This document shows, piece by piece, positions 52,387 to 61,645 of a stretch of 64,000 nucleotides of DNA. Each line of letters begins with the position of its first letter. Positions within the stretch are counted from its first letter, which is position 1. Source of the stretch: Aureispira sp050633105 (GTDB lineage Bacteria; Bacteroidota; Bacteroidia; Chitinophagales; Saprospiraceae); contig JBOEFW010000031.1 of assembly GCA_050633105.1 (NCBI GenBank), forward strand, positions 1-64,000, read 5' to 3'. The notes beneath the pieces are model-generated. The model was given only the letters and a program-made list of their open reading frames with translations. It did no database searches and had not been told where the DNA came from. A program made the position numbers and the translations under genes.

Positions 52387-53235
52387 ATGATGTATTATCG
52401 AGTTGTTGTTTTCTTATTGATCAGTTGTATCTCTTGTACAGATCTAAAGCCTCTTCCAGACCTATCTATTTATCAAGCGATTAATAAGGCAGGATATCAA
52501 CGTATGTTGACTCAGCGTATTGCTAGAAGTTATATTAGTATCGTTGTTGGTATTGATGTGGAACGACATAAAATACATTTGAGGGAGAGTGCTAGAATGT
52601 TTGAGCAAAATTTTTTGGAGCTGAAAAAATACGCTCCTACAGAAAAAGTGAAGGACCAGTTTCGCTACATTCAAATTCTATGGAGTAACTACAAATTTAT
52701 CTATAGGGATGACTTTACAATTAAGAATGCAGTGGTTGTTCTAAAAACAAATAATACAATTTTGGAAGCTAGTAATGAGGCTGTAAAATTATTAGAAGAA
52801 TATATAGTAGGAAAGAAGCTTTATGAAGAAGAAACGTTACAGCCTATTGATTTAGAATTGGCAACCATTCTTAATTTATCAGGTAGACAACGAATGTTGA
52901 CGCAACGTATTGCTTTATATGGCCTCGCTAGGCTCTACAAAGTTGGCGATCAAACAAGCAATATGCTTCATTATCAACGATCAATAGGAGCGTTTACAAC
53001 AGCTTATGAAGAATTGATCGTTTGCGAACGAAATACAGAGGAACTAAAAGAGGAATACCAAATTATTGCTAAACAATGGAATAGCTTGAAGGCCAACTGG
53101 GAAACTTTTTTACAAGAGCCCTATTTAAGGAAGGAGCAAGAAAAAAAACTACCACAAATAATTGAAGAGACTGATCTACTAATGTTTTCTCTTGATAAGG
53201 TTGTTTCCTTATATGAGGAGCAAAAAGATAAATAA
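52387..53235 (+). CDS. Stand-alone PilJ/NarX-type sensor-domain protein, copy 1
   Basis: This 282-residue exported protein has two copies of the QRMLTQRIA motif (38-46 and 168-176, the second in SGRQRMLTQRIALYG). This is the hallmark of the four-helix PilJ/NarX-type ligand-binding domain (PF13675-like) that usually lies N-terminal to chemoreceptors and kinases. Here no transmembrane helix, HAMP, kinase or receptor domain follows. The N-terminus, MMYYRVVVFLLISCISC, looks like a signal or lipobox. It is the most divergent of three tandem copies. A role in sensing nitrate or nitrite by analogy with NarX, or in pilus signalling by analogy with PilJ, is possible but unproven. Confidence 0.8.
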   Translation: MMYYRVVVFLLISCISCTDLKPLPDLSIYQAINKAGYQRMLTQRIARSYISIVVGIDVERHKIHLRESARMFEQNFLELKKYAPTEKVKDQFRYIQILWSNYKFIYRDDFTIKNAVVVLKTNNTILEASNEAVKLLEEYIVGKKLYEEETLQPIDLELATILNLSGRQRMLTQRIALYGLARLYKVGDQTSNMLHYQRSIGAFTTAYEELIVCERNTEELKEEYQIIAKQWNSLKANWETFLQEPYLRKEQEKKLPQIIEETDLLMFSLDKVVSLYEEQKDK

Positions 53236-53438
53236 TGATTTATTTTTAAATTGTATTTGTTAATTTATAATGTGCTTCGTGGCTATCTTCTGAATCTTTT
53301 TCAAACAAAAATATATTTTAAAATAGATTTTGTGGTTTGACAAACGAATAAAATCCAAAAAGGCAAGAATACTACCTATAAATGCCCCTAAGGGATATTT
53401 TTGGCACAAAATGACACCAATTTAAAAGAGCTTTGGTA

Positions 53439-53446
53439 TAATTTTG
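53439..53446 (+). promoter_or_regulatory. Bacteroidota -7 box (TAATTTTG) before PilJ-type copy 2
   Basis: TAATTTTG matches TAnnTTTG, 69 bases before the start. No correctly spaced -33 TTG was found. Confidence 0.4.
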
Positions 53447-53514
53447 TGCTAACAAACTGACAAAGAAATGTAAATAACGGAATACTTGATTCCTACAATT
53501 AGAAAAGTAAAATC

Positions 53515-54351
53515 ATGAATAAAATACTGTCCCTTTTAATAGTTCTCTTTAGCGGTGTTTATGTACAAGCAGCTCCTGATTTATCTATTTACGAGGCTAT
53601 TAATAAAGCAGGTTATCAAAGAATGTTGACCCAAAGAATCGCCAAATGTTATGTTAGCATAGTTGCAGGGCTTGATGCTGAACGATATCAAATGCATTTG
53701 ATGGGGAGCGCCAAGACGTTTGAAAACAACTTGAATGAGCTTAAAAATTATGCTCCGAACGACAAAATAAAAGATCAATTTCGGTACGTAGAAATTTTGT
53801 GGCGCAATTATAAATTCATTTATACCAATGAATTTACTACTGATAATGCTTTGACGGTCTTACAATTTAACAACAAAATTTTGAAAGCCTGCCATGAAGC
53901 CGTACAGTTATTAGAAGACTATGCGGTAGAGAATAAAATGTATGGAGATCAAGAGGTTAGTGCAGGAGATCAAGAATTAGCGCATGTAATTAACTTATCA
54001 GGTAGACAACGGATGCTCACACAACGTATTGCGTTGTATACTGTTGCCAAAACTTATGGAATTGGCGATCAGGAAGAGAATATTCAATATTACACAGAAG
54101 CTATCAGTGATTTTACAACAGCTTATGGAACGCTCATGGCTTGTTCTAAAAACACGGCTAAGATTGATGAAGAATACAATACAGCCAACACAGAATGGAA
54201 TGCGTTAGAAGTTTCTTTAGGAGAGATTATGGCAGCATCAAGTTTGAGTCTTGAATTAAAGGATAAATTGTTAAATGCACTTAAAAGAACAGATTTGGTT
54301 TTATTTCGCTTTGACGAAATTGTTTTCTTGTATGAGCGTCAGAAAGACTAA
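53515..54351 (+). CDS. Stand-alone PilJ/NarX-type sensor-domain protein, copy 2
   Basis: This 278-residue protein has a cleavable signal peptide (ending VYVQA). The mature chain starts PDLSIYEAINKAGYQRMLTQ, with the second motif LSGRQRMLTQRIALYTVAKTYGIGD about 130 residues later. The helices between hold conserved blocks shared with copy 3, such as KDQFRYVEILWRNYKFIYTNEFTT and LKACHEAVQLLEDYA. It is entirely periplasmic by prediction, without any output domain. The similarity to copy 3 is high, so these two arose by recent duplication; copy 1 is older. A diffusible binding protein for the same ligand is one reading. A missing partner receptor elsewhere is another. Confidence 0.85.
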   Translation: MNKILSLLIVLFSGVYVQAAPDLSIYEAINKAGYQRMLTQRIAKCYVSIVAGLDAERYQMHLMGSAKTFENNLNELKNYAPNDKIKDQFRYVEILWRNYKFIYTNEFTTDNALTVLQFNNKILKACHEAVQLLEDYAVENKMYGDQEVSAGDQELAHVINLSGRQRMLTQRIALYTVAKTYGIGDQEENIQYYTEAISDFTTAYGTLMACSKNTAKIDEEYNTANTEWNALEVSLGEIMAASSLSLELKDKLLNALKRTDLVLFRFDEIVFLYERQKD

Positions 54352-54548
54352 TCAACTTTTTAAGCAAGAGGACAACATGTAATCTAAGGTTTATACGGAA
54401 GTGAAAAAGCACTTATGAAGTGTTAATTTAGGTTTGTTGATTGTTTTCCTATTACTTCTATAGAGCGCCTAAAAACAAAAAATGCTAAAAAGGCAAGATT
54501 TGACATCTAATAGAGACAAAAAGTAAGATCTTTGGCAAAAAAAGACTC

Positions 54549-54577
54549 TTTGTGAAAGCTGTTTTATAATATCTTTG
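54549..54577 (+). promoter_or_regulatory. Bacteroidota-type promoter before PilJ-type copy 3
   Basis: TTTG (54549-54552), a 17-base spacer and TATCTTTG (54570-54577) fit the phylum consensus. Because transcription should begin after 54577, it rules out the upstream start at 54577 and supports the ATG at 54640. Confidence 0.8.
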
Positions 54578-54639
54578 TGCCCATCAACTATCAATATATA
54601 GTAGTCACATGCTATGTTTCTGAATTAAAAAAACAAATA

Positions 54640-55479
54640 ATGAATAAGATAATTCTACTTGTCGGGAGTCTTTTAATGAGTTGTACCTTATTAAAAGCAA
54701 CTCCTAATATGTCCATTTATGAAGCCATTAATAAAGCAGGTTATCAAAGAATGTTGACTCAACGAGTAGCAAAGTGTTATATTAGTATAACCGCAGGCCT
54801 TGATGAAGATAGACATAAGACCCACTTAATGGGCAGTGCTAAAGCTTTTGAAAACAATTTAAATGAATTGAAGGTTTATGCCCCTAATGATAAAATCAGA
54901 GATCAATTCCGTTATGTAGAGATTTTATGGCGGAATTATAAATTCATTTATACCAATGAGTTTACCACAGAAAACGCTACGGTTGTCTTACAATTCAACA
55001 ATAAGATATTAAAAGCTTGTCATGAAGCTGTACAATTATTAGAAGAGTACGCGCTGGAAAATAAAATGTATGGCGATCAAGAGATTCAAGCAGGCGATCA
55101 AGAATTAGCACAGATTATTAGTTTGTCAGGAAAGCAAAGAATGTTGACTCAACGTATTGCTTTGTATGCTGTAGCGAAGACTTATGGTATTGGCGACAGT
55201 GAAGAAAACTTGCAATTGTATACCGAAGCTATTTCAGACTTTGGAACGGCCTATAGAAAATTAATGGCTTGTTCTAAGAACACCGTTCAAATTGATGAAG
55301 AATACAGTGCTGTTAGTAAACAATGGGGCCTCTTAGAAGCCGATTTAGGAGAAGTCATTGTTGCTCCAAGCTTAAGCATACAAGTCAAAGAAAAATTATT
55401 GAATGTATTAGAAAATGCAGATTTAGTCTTATTCCGTTTTGATGAGATTGTTTTCTTGTACGAGCGTCAGAAAAACTAA
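54640..55479 (+). CDS. Stand-alone PilJ/NarX-type sensor-domain protein, copy 3
   Basis: The start at 54640 (279 residues) begins MNKIILLVGSLLMSC, a signal peptide whose LLMSC may be a lipobox. The in-frame 54577 codon would add 21 residues and lies at the promoter itself. The two PilJ-type motifs (AGYQRMLTQRVAKC and SGKQRMLTQRIALYA) and the blocks between them match copy 2 closely. It is again a bare ligand-binding domain without kinase, HAMP or receptor part. It has its own promoter, and a strong terminator follows 49 bases after the stop. The three copies therefore appear to be individually controlled. Confidence 0.85.
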   Translation: MNKIILLVGSLLMSCTLLKATPNMSIYEAINKAGYQRMLTQRVAKCYISITAGLDEDRHKTHLMGSAKAFENNLNELKVYAPNDKIRDQFRYVEILWRNYKFIYTNEFTTENATVVLQFNNKILKACHEAVQLLEEYALENKMYGDQEIQAGDQELAQIISLSGKQRMLTQRIALYAVAKTYGIGDSEENLQLYTEAISDFGTAYRKLMACSKNTVQIDEEYSAVSKQWGLLEADLGEVIVAPSLSIQVKEKLLNVLENADLVLFRFDEIVFLYERQKN

Positions 55480-55527
55480 TACCCTCTTAATTAACATTGC
55501 CTTAAGCAATTAAGGAGCTTTTATATA

Positions 55528-55563
55528 AAAGTTTCAAAAGCAATTTTTTGCTTTTGAAACTTT
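55528..55563 (+). terminator. Rho-independent terminator after PilJ-type copy 3
   Basis: A perfect 16-bp stem (AAAGTTTCAAAAGCAA, 55528-55543, with 55548-55563) closes a four-T loop, with further Ts after it. Confidence 0.95.
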
Positions 55564-55593
55564 CTTTTTAAGAAGAAAAAATAATAACTACTC

Positions 55594-56919
55594 ATGCCTT
55601 TTATCGCCAAAGTACTGCCATTCCAATTGTTACTCTTAATTGGGCTGTTATTTTGTGGAACAACACTCCATGCACAAGAATCTTCTGCTTTTTGGATCGA
55701 AGGACAAGTTCGCCCTCGATTGGAGTGGAGAAATGGTTATAAGAGTCTACAAGCTGATTCTGCGGTGAGTACTGCTTTTGTGGAGCAACGGAGTCGTTTG
55801 GCCTTGGGATATAAGAATGATTTTATCACGCTATTTCTCCAACCACAAGATGTGCGAGTTTGGGGAAGTACTCCTTTGATCAATAACAACAATAGCTTTT
55901 TTACTTTATTTAATGGCTGGGTCAAATTAGATTGGGCCCAACATTGGAGCTTAAAAGTAGGCCGACAAGTTTGGAGCTATGATAACCAACGTATTCTAGG
56001 TGGTTTGAATTGGGCGGCACAAGGACGAGCACACGATGGATTGTTATTACAATACAAAAATGACAGCAGCCGATTAGAATTGCAACTCGGTGCGGCTTAT
56101 AATAGTACCACTAATTTAGCTTCTACCTATAATATTGGAGGGAATTATCGCACCTTACAATTCTTGCGTTTTAGAAAAGCGTTTAGTATAATAGATGTAC
56201 GCTTATTATTGTTGAATATCGGACAGGACCGTCAAGGCAATGGGTTAGATTTTGAGCTCACGGCAGGAGGTTTAGTTGATCTTAAAACAGGAAAATTTAA
56301 AGCACGTTTAGAAGGATATTATCAATTTGGTAATTGGTTGTCCAATGCACCTAAGCAAGCTTTTTTGTTAGCGGCCAAGTTCAGTTATAGCCCTAGTAAA
56401 TTTCGGTTCAGTTTAGGAGCAGATTGGCTCTCTGGAACAGATGAGCAACAACGGGGGCTTATGGACAATAGTTTCAATCCTTGGTTGGGAACGAATCATG
56501 TTTTCTATGGTCATTTAGATTACTTTTATGTAGGAAGCAGCCACCAAGGAGTGGGTTTAATAGATGGGTATGCGGAAGTGTTTTATACAGTTAGTAAAAC
56601 GCTAAAATTGGGCTTGATGTATCACTATTTTCAAGCACCAAATGCTTTTACAGAGCAGACCACTGGCCGTTTGTTTTCTACTGCTTTTTTGGGGCATGAA
56701 ATAGATTTTGTCGGACATTTTAAGCCAAAGAAATACCTGAAATTGAGTTTTGGTTATGCCCAATTACTTGGAAATACGCCACTAGAAACCCTTAAACCAT
56801 CAGGATCGGTCCGTACTATAAATAACTGGGCTTGGATGATGTTAGACATCAACTTAGAGTTATTTCGTTATAATAAAAAGGCAACTAGAAAAGTCCAATT
56901 AGAGAATCAACGATTTTAG
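55594..56919 (+). CDS. Alginate-export-type outer membrane beta-barrel porin
   Basis: This 441-residue protein has a signal peptide (ending TLHAQE). Its mature part begins WIEGQVRPRLEWRNGYKSLQ with QRSRLALGYKNDF, a pattern typical of Alginate_exp (AlgE-like) 16- to 18-strand barrels in Bacteroidota. Other conserved parts are VKLDWAQHWSLKVGRQVWSYDNQRILGGLNW (in pieces) and the C-terminal strand WAWMMLDINLELFRY. In Pseudomonas the homologue exports alginate; in Bacteroidota this barrel usually has no linked polysaccharide operon, and none is seen here. Its actual cargo is unknown. The gene ends 12 bases before the convergent subtilase gene. Confidence 0.88.
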   Translation: MPFIAKVLPFQLLLLIGLLFCGTTLHAQESSAFWIEGQVRPRLEWRNGYKSLQADSAVSTAFVEQRSRLALGYKNDFITLFLQPQDVRVWGSTPLINNNNSFFTLFNGWVKLDWAQHWSLKVGRQVWSYDNQRILGGLNWAAQGRAHDGLLLQYKNDSSRLELQLGAAYNSTTNLASTYNIGGNYRTLQFLRFRKAFSIIDVRLLLLNIGQDRQGNGLDFELTAGGLVDLKTGKFKARLEGYYQFGNWLSNAPKQAFLLAAKFSYSPSKFRFSLGADWLSGTDEQQRGLMDNSFNPWLGTNHVFYGHLDYFYVGSSHQGVGLIDGYAEVFYTVSKTLKLGLMYHYFQAPNAFTEQTTGRLFSTAFLGHEIDFVGHFKPKKYLKLSFGYAQLLGNTPLETLKPSGSVRTINNWAWMMLDINLELFRYNKKATRKVQLENQRF

Positions 56920-56931
56920 GAAAATAAGCGA

Positions 56932-58596
56932 TTACTCTTTGACCATTTCTAACCAAAAAGGATTGTTATTGCCAATAGCAATCCTAATCAAGTAAACCCC
57001 TGTAGGGTAATCCTCTAAATTAGGAATGCGAATTTCACCAATATTAAGTCCTTTTGCGACTGCCTTTAAAGAAGCTTGTTCTTGCATTAATTTATTGTAA
57101 ATCGTAATCTTAACAGGTGCCGTACTATTGCGCTCTACAAAAACATGTAATTGCTTATCAACAGGTTTTGGAGTATAATACAATTGGTTGTCACGGGTGA
57201 TGATAATACTGGCATCTAGTAGCATGGTGTAAGCAAAAAAGAAGTTAGGAATCCCATACCCTAAAGAAGAATCTGGAGCATTGGATTGGCTGCTGCTTTG
57301 GCGAATCGCTTGTTTGATTGCTTCGCTGGTTTCTTCAGGAAAGGCTGCTTTTAAGGAAGCCACCATTCCAGCCATAACAGGAGAAGAAAAAGAGGTGCCA
57401 TTTGTTCTTGAAACATCATATTTATTAATAGAGGGTACCACTGTAAAACGACCTTGCGCGGCTACATCTGGTTTGATCCGCCCATCAGGAGTTGGCCCCC
57501 AAGAACTAAAGCTAGCGCGATTGCCATTGGGACGAACGGCACCCACTGTTAATACGCCAGGTGCATCCGCAGGCGTACCAATGTAGTGCCAAGGTCCATC
57601 ACCTTCATTACCAGCACTATTCACAACTAAAATACCACGACTTGCACCAATGTTAGCACCACGACTACTCAAGGCTGTCTTTCCATCCAGTTGATGATAT
57701 TTATAAGACATTGTTGTATCGTTAAATCCCGTGTAGCCCAAAGATGAGTTGACGACATCTACCCCCAAACTATCGGCTCGTTCTAAGGCGGCTACCCAGT
57801 TAAATTCTTCTGTTCTAAATTCTCCTCTAACGTCTTCTGTTTTGAAGAGGTAATAAGACGCATCAGGAGCGGTTCCAACCATTAAGTAAGGTGCTTTAGA
57901 AGCCATGGTACCCAATACATTAGTACCATGAGTACTGCTTTCATAAACCATTTCGTCTCCTTCTACAAAATCATGGGTGCCCAAGAGGCGATTTTCTGCA
58001 TACATACTGTCAAAAACAGGCATGGCATGTACAGATAAAAAGCCACCATCAAAAACAGCTACATGCACTCCTTTACCAGAATAACCATATTGGTGGAGCA
58101 AATCTCCACCCAGCATTTTGATTTGATTGGCTGCATCGCCATAATAATCAATTTGATGTTTCTTAAGATCCACCTTTGGACTGTTTTTTTTGAGTTTTGG
58201 ATCACTGACAAGTCTAAATTTTCCTAGAGGATTAACCGCTTTTACAAAAGGTAGTGCTGCTATCTTTTGGAGCACTTCTTTATCTGTTGTATGTATAGCA
58301 ACGGCATTGAGCCATTTTGATTGGTTGTGAATAGGAGCGCCAAGAGCAACAATGGCTTTTACATAAGCTGGTGTAACAGGCAAGTCGTAGGCATCAATAG
58401 CAATGCCCATTTTTTGACGACGCTCAAGTGCTCGGGGAGATAAAAATTCTTGAGGGCGAAATACGCTGTAAGGAGTATTATCCTTGTCCGTTAATTCTAC
58501 CCAATGCAAACTATGATTATGGTGGTTGTAATCTTCTTTTTGGGCATGACTAGTGACCCACCAACAAAGCAAAGGAAGCAAAAAGAATAGTTTCAT
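56932..58596 (-). CDS. Secreted subtilisin-like serine protease (S8 family), second paralogue
   Basis: This 554-residue protein has a signal peptide (ending TSHAQ) and the same N-terminal block as the copy at 38.5 kb (YSVFRPQEFLSPRALERR, SKWLNAVAI). The S8 triad is Asp183 (VFDGGF), His223 (SSTHGTN) and Ser402 (GTSFSSP), with Asn330 in NSAGNEG. The C-terminus ends in YPTGVYLIRIAIGNNNPFWLEMVKE, again resembling the end of a T9SS sorting domain without the usual FPNP start. It is probably exported and active in the medium or on the surface. The third paralogue lies immediately upstream, so these two arose from local duplication. Confidence 0.93.
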   Translation of the reverse strand: MKLFFLLPLLCWWVTSHAQKEDYNHHNHSLHWVELTDKDNTPYSVFRPQEFLSPRALERRQKMGIAIDAYDLPVTPAYVKAIVALGAPIHNQSKWLNAVAIHTTDKEVLQKIAALPFVKAVNPLGKFRLVSDPKLKKNSPKVDLKKHQIDYYGDAANQIKMLGGDLLHQYGYSGKGVHVAVFDGGFLSVHAMPVFDSMYAENRLLGTHDFVEGDEMVYESSTHGTNVLGTMASKAPYLMVGTAPDASYYLFKTEDVRGEFRTEEFNWVAALERADSLGVDVVNSSLGYTGFNDTTMSYKYHQLDGKTALSSRGANIGASRGILVVNSAGNEGDGPWHYIGTPADAPGVLTVGAVRPNGNRASFSSWGPTPDGRIKPDVAAQGRFTVVPSINKYDVSRTNGTSFSSPVMAGMVASLKAAFPEETSEAIKQAIRQSSSQSNAPDSSLGYGIPNFFFAYTMLLDASIIITRDNQLYYTPKPVDKQLHVFVERNSTAPVKITIYNKLMQEQASLKAVAKGLNIGEIRIPNLEDYPTGVYLIRIAIGNNNPFWLEMVKE

Positions 58597-58719
58597 AATA
58601 AGAGTTATAAAATGACTAAAATGCTCTATAGAATAATAAAAAGATAACAGAACAGTCTAAAGAATAGTTTACAGCGTTTACCTTAAACAAGGTACTAAAT
58701 ATTTGACCAATAAAATGGC

Positions 58720-60426
58720 CTAGCGCAAAAGCCTTAACCAATGGGTCTTGCCTGCGTAATCTAAACGTAAGGCAAAGACACCTCTACCACAGGAATCTAA
58801 GGCACCTAAAGAAATTTTATTAATCTGTCCCGCTCTTAACCAAGCGCGTTTTTTACCACACAAATTGCCTTCTAAATCCATGACTTGAAGCTGCAATGGC
58901 GTATCCTTGGCCGCTGTATTCGTATGTTCTACATAAACATGGAGCTGCTGATTGATTAGACGGAATTTTTGATCAATTTCCCCTTCTTTATTAATAAAAA
59001 TACTAGAATCTGCTAGAACCTGATAAGCGTTCCAGAAATTGGGTAGCCCATATCCCAATAAAGTATCAGGTTGTTGAGCTTGGTGACCGCTTTCGCGAAT
59101 GACTTGGCGTAAACGAGTATTGTTTATTTTAGGGTAGGCTTGTTTAAGGGCAGTAACTAGGCCTGTAATAACAGGACAGGCATAGGAGGTGCCTTCTCCT
59201 AAGCCAACTTCATAGCGCACCATACTGGCATAGGCTGTTGCGGTACCCAAAGCCGCTACGTCGGGTTTGAGGCGTTGGTCTGCGGTAGGGCCTACCGCAC
59301 TAAAATTGGCGCGCTGAAGTTTGGGGGTGCTCGCGCCGACTGTTAAAACAGCCTCTACATCAGCAGGAGCCGCAAGTGTTTTCCAAGCTTTGTGCCCTTC
59401 ATTTCCAGCAGCATTGACAAGGAATAAACCCTTGGCCGTTGCCCAGGTTGCGGCGCGACTAATCAACGTCGTTTGTCCATTAAGTGCTTTTTTAGGATAA
59501 GAAAAGGCAGGATTTCTAAAAGCGTGGTATCCCATAGAAGAGTTGATGACATCAACTCCAGCACTGTCTGCAAATTCCGCCGCTAAGAGCCAGTAAAATT
59601 CCTCCGCAGGATACTCGCCACGGACATCTTCTGCCTTCAATAAATAGTAACTCGCATCAGGTGCAGTGCCTACCATTAAATGTGGACGATTGGCTGCCAT
59701 GACAGACCAGATACTGTTGCCGTGGGTACTGCTTTCATAAACAAAGGCATCTCCCTCTACAAAATCGCGATGCCCCAAGAGGCGATCCTGATAATAAGCA
59801 CTATCAAAAACGGACATTCTATAAGCATTACTAAAGCCAGCATCAATAACCGCAACATGAATCCCTGCTCCGCGATAGCCCAATTGATGTAAAATATGTC
59901 CTTGATGTTGCTTGATTTGTGAGCTTGCTAGGCCATAGAATTCTTCTTTATGCTGACTACTGTCTATGCGTGGGCGCTTGGTGTAGAACTTTGCGGGAGC
60001 AGCCTTACGGTGGAAACCTAAAGGTTCAATAGTACGGACAAAAGAGAGGGCCGCTAATTTTTTTAGTAATTGAGCATCTTGGGTGTGAACGGCTACTGCA
60101 TTGAGCCACTTAGAGCGTCCTTTAAGGACAGCACCTAGTTGAGCCAATTGCTGACAATAGCTGGTGCAGACAGGGAGGTCTTGTTCATTGATGAGAATGC
60201 TCTGCCATTGTCGTCGGTCTAGTGCGCGAGCACTCAAAAATTCCTGTGGACGGAAGACACTGTGTTCTTGACAAGCCTTATCCTTAAAGTAAATACAATG
60301 CAAGCTGTAACGCGTTGGTTGAGGCGCTTTTGGGGCGACATCTTGCGCAAAGCTTCCTTGTAAGAGGCAACTAGATAAAAAGACCGTAAGAAAAACTTGT
60401 TTTATAAGTGTAAGGAAACTAATCAT
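58720..60426 (-). CDS. Secreted subtilisin-like serine protease (S8 family), third paralogue
   Basis: The ATG at 60426 (568 residues) begins the signal peptide (MISFLTLIKQVFLTVFLSSC, then LLQGSFAQ). The frame is open 114 bases upstream into the preceding gene, but that part is Lys/Asn-rich and not a signal. HSVFRPQEFLSARALDRR and SKWLNAVAV mark the family N-domain. The triad is Asp195 (VIDAGF), His235 (SSTHGNS) and Ser414 (GTSYACP), with NAAGNEG. The chain continues to a beta-rich end (GRGVFALRLDYAGKTHWLRLLR). Its start overlaps the stop of the GT4 gene by eight bases, so the two are coupled. It is the most divergent of the three, with extra Cys residues. Confidence 0.92.
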   Translation of the reverse strand: MISFLTLIKQVFLTVFLSSCLLQGSFAQDVAPKAPQPTRYSLHCIYFKDKACQEHSVFRPQEFLSARALDRRQWQSILINEQDLPVCTSYCQQLAQLGAVLKGRSKWLNAVAVHTQDAQLLKKLAALSFVRTIEPLGFHRKAAPAKFYTKRPRIDSSQHKEEFYGLASSQIKQHQGHILHQLGYRGAGIHVAVIDAGFSNAYRMSVFDSAYYQDRLLGHRDFVEGDAFVYESSTHGNSIWSVMAANRPHLMVGTAPDASYYLLKAEDVRGEYPAEEFYWLLAAEFADSAGVDVINSSMGYHAFRNPAFSYPKKALNGQTTLISRAATWATAKGLFLVNAAGNEGHKAWKTLAAPADVEAVLTVGASTPKLQRANFSAVGPTADQRLKPDVAALGTATAYASMVRYEVGLGEGTSYACPVITGLVTALKQAYPKINNTRLRQVIRESGHQAQQPDTLLGYGLPNFWNAYQVLADSSIFINKEGEIDQKFRLINQQLHVYVEHTNTAAKDTPLQLQVMDLEGNLCGKKRAWLRAGQINKISLGALDSCGRGVFALRLDYAGKTHWLRLLR

Positions 60427-61531
60427 CTTGAAAAACTTGTTGGTAAAAGGCTTGTAGTTGAGTCGCTTCTTGTTCCCATGTCCAGACTTGACTAGCGACT
60501 TCACAAGCTTGTTGAAAGCGTTGGTATTGTTTAGGGTCATTAACCAAGGTCTGTAACGCGGTCACTAAAGTGTTTTTTTCTAAATCAGGGAGCGCAATAC
60601 CTACTTTATGTTCTTGTAATAAAGCCGTATATTCTGGAAAAGCCATATTAATAGAGGGTTTATAGGCTTGAACATAGTCAAAAAACTTATTGGCTAAGGA
60701 ATAATAATAATTAAGGCCTTTATTTTGTAATAAATTTAAACCAAAATGTGCCTTTTTTGTCAAGTCCTGCAATTCGTGGGGTTGAATATAGCCCCAAAAA
60801 GTAACTTGCTCTTCTATCTTCAATTCTCGCACCAATTCCCGTAAGGAGGCTGAGCGATCGCCTTCTCCCGCTAACCAAAGTTGTACTTGAGGCAATTCTG
60901 GTAAGGCATAGAGGAGTTCTTCTAACCCACGCCCATCGTTTAAAACTCCTTGATATAAAAAGATGAAAGGCGCTTCTAAAGCTAAGGGTTGAAGAGGAGG
61001 CGCTTTCTTAAAGGGCACATTTCTAATAACAGAAAAGGAAGTGCCATAGCGTTCTTGAAAAACGTGTTGTAGGCTTCCACAAACCGTATAAGCATAGGTT
61101 AATCGAGGAATGATTCCTTGTGCCAATCGTTCCCAAACGCGTTGTATCGCAGGGCGTTCTACCACCTCAGGCACTTCGGTGAAATATTCGTGGGCATCAT
61201 AAATACAAGGCTTTCTTTTGAGTTTGCTAAGAAGGTAACCTGCCAATAAGGTATCCAAATCAATACTTCCAATGGCATCTAGTCGTCGCCAGAGCAAGTA
61301 AAAAAATAACCGCCAATTGTATTCTAAATAGAAGAATTTGCCCTTGTCAAACCAACATCGGAGGCGTTTTTGAGCAAAAGGTTGCTCTTTTAAAGATTGG
61401 GAGTTGGAACGAAGACGACCTACCAAACAGACCGTATAGCCACTGTTGACGAGCGTTGTTGCAATACGAATCATACGCTGGTCGTAGGTGAGATCATTGG
61501 TGACCGTAAGGTAGATTTTTTTGGTTGTCAT
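60419..61531 (-). CDS. Family 4 glycosyltransferase
   Basis: The ATG at 61531 (370 residues) begins MTTKKIYLTVTNDLTYDQRM, the usual N-terminal strand of a GT-B enzyme. The frame extends 90 bases upstream without a plausible start. The N-terminal half has an RLRS motif and DAHEYFTEVPEVV. The C-terminal half has FIFLYQGVLNDGRGLEELL and WLAGEGDR, the nucleotide-sugar binding Rossmann elements, with NKFFDYVQAYKPSI as the E-rich acceptor motif region. It is cytosolic. Sugar and acceptor are unknown. It overlaps the subtilase downstream by eight bases, an odd coupling of a glycosyltransferase with a protease. Confidence 0.88.
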   Translation of the reverse strand: MTTKKIYLTVTNDLTYDQRMIRIATTLVNSGYTVCLVGRLRSNSQSLKEQPFAQKRLRCWFDKGKFFYLEYNWRLFFYLLWRRLDAIGSIDLDTLLAGYLLSKLKRKPCIYDAHEYFTEVPEVVERPAIQRVWERLAQGIIPRLTYAYTVCGSLQHVFQERYGTSFSVIRNVPFKKAPPLQPLALEAPFIFLYQGVLNDGRGLEELLYALPELPQVQLWLAGEGDRSASLRELVRELKIEEQVTFWGYIQPHELQDLTKKAHFGLNLLQNKGLNYYYSLANKFFDYVQAYKPSINMAFPEYTALLQEHKVGIALPDLEKNTLVTALQTLVNDPKQYQRFQQACEVASQVWTWEQEATQLQAFYQQVFQDD

Positions 61532-61645
61532 AAGTACTATAGAATAGCAAGAGCCACCTCTTGATGAAAAGGCGGCTCTTGGTTTTAAAAGTCCGAACAA
61601 GTAGGCCACGAATGTAGCCAAAAAAAATTAGATGTTCTGCTCTTT

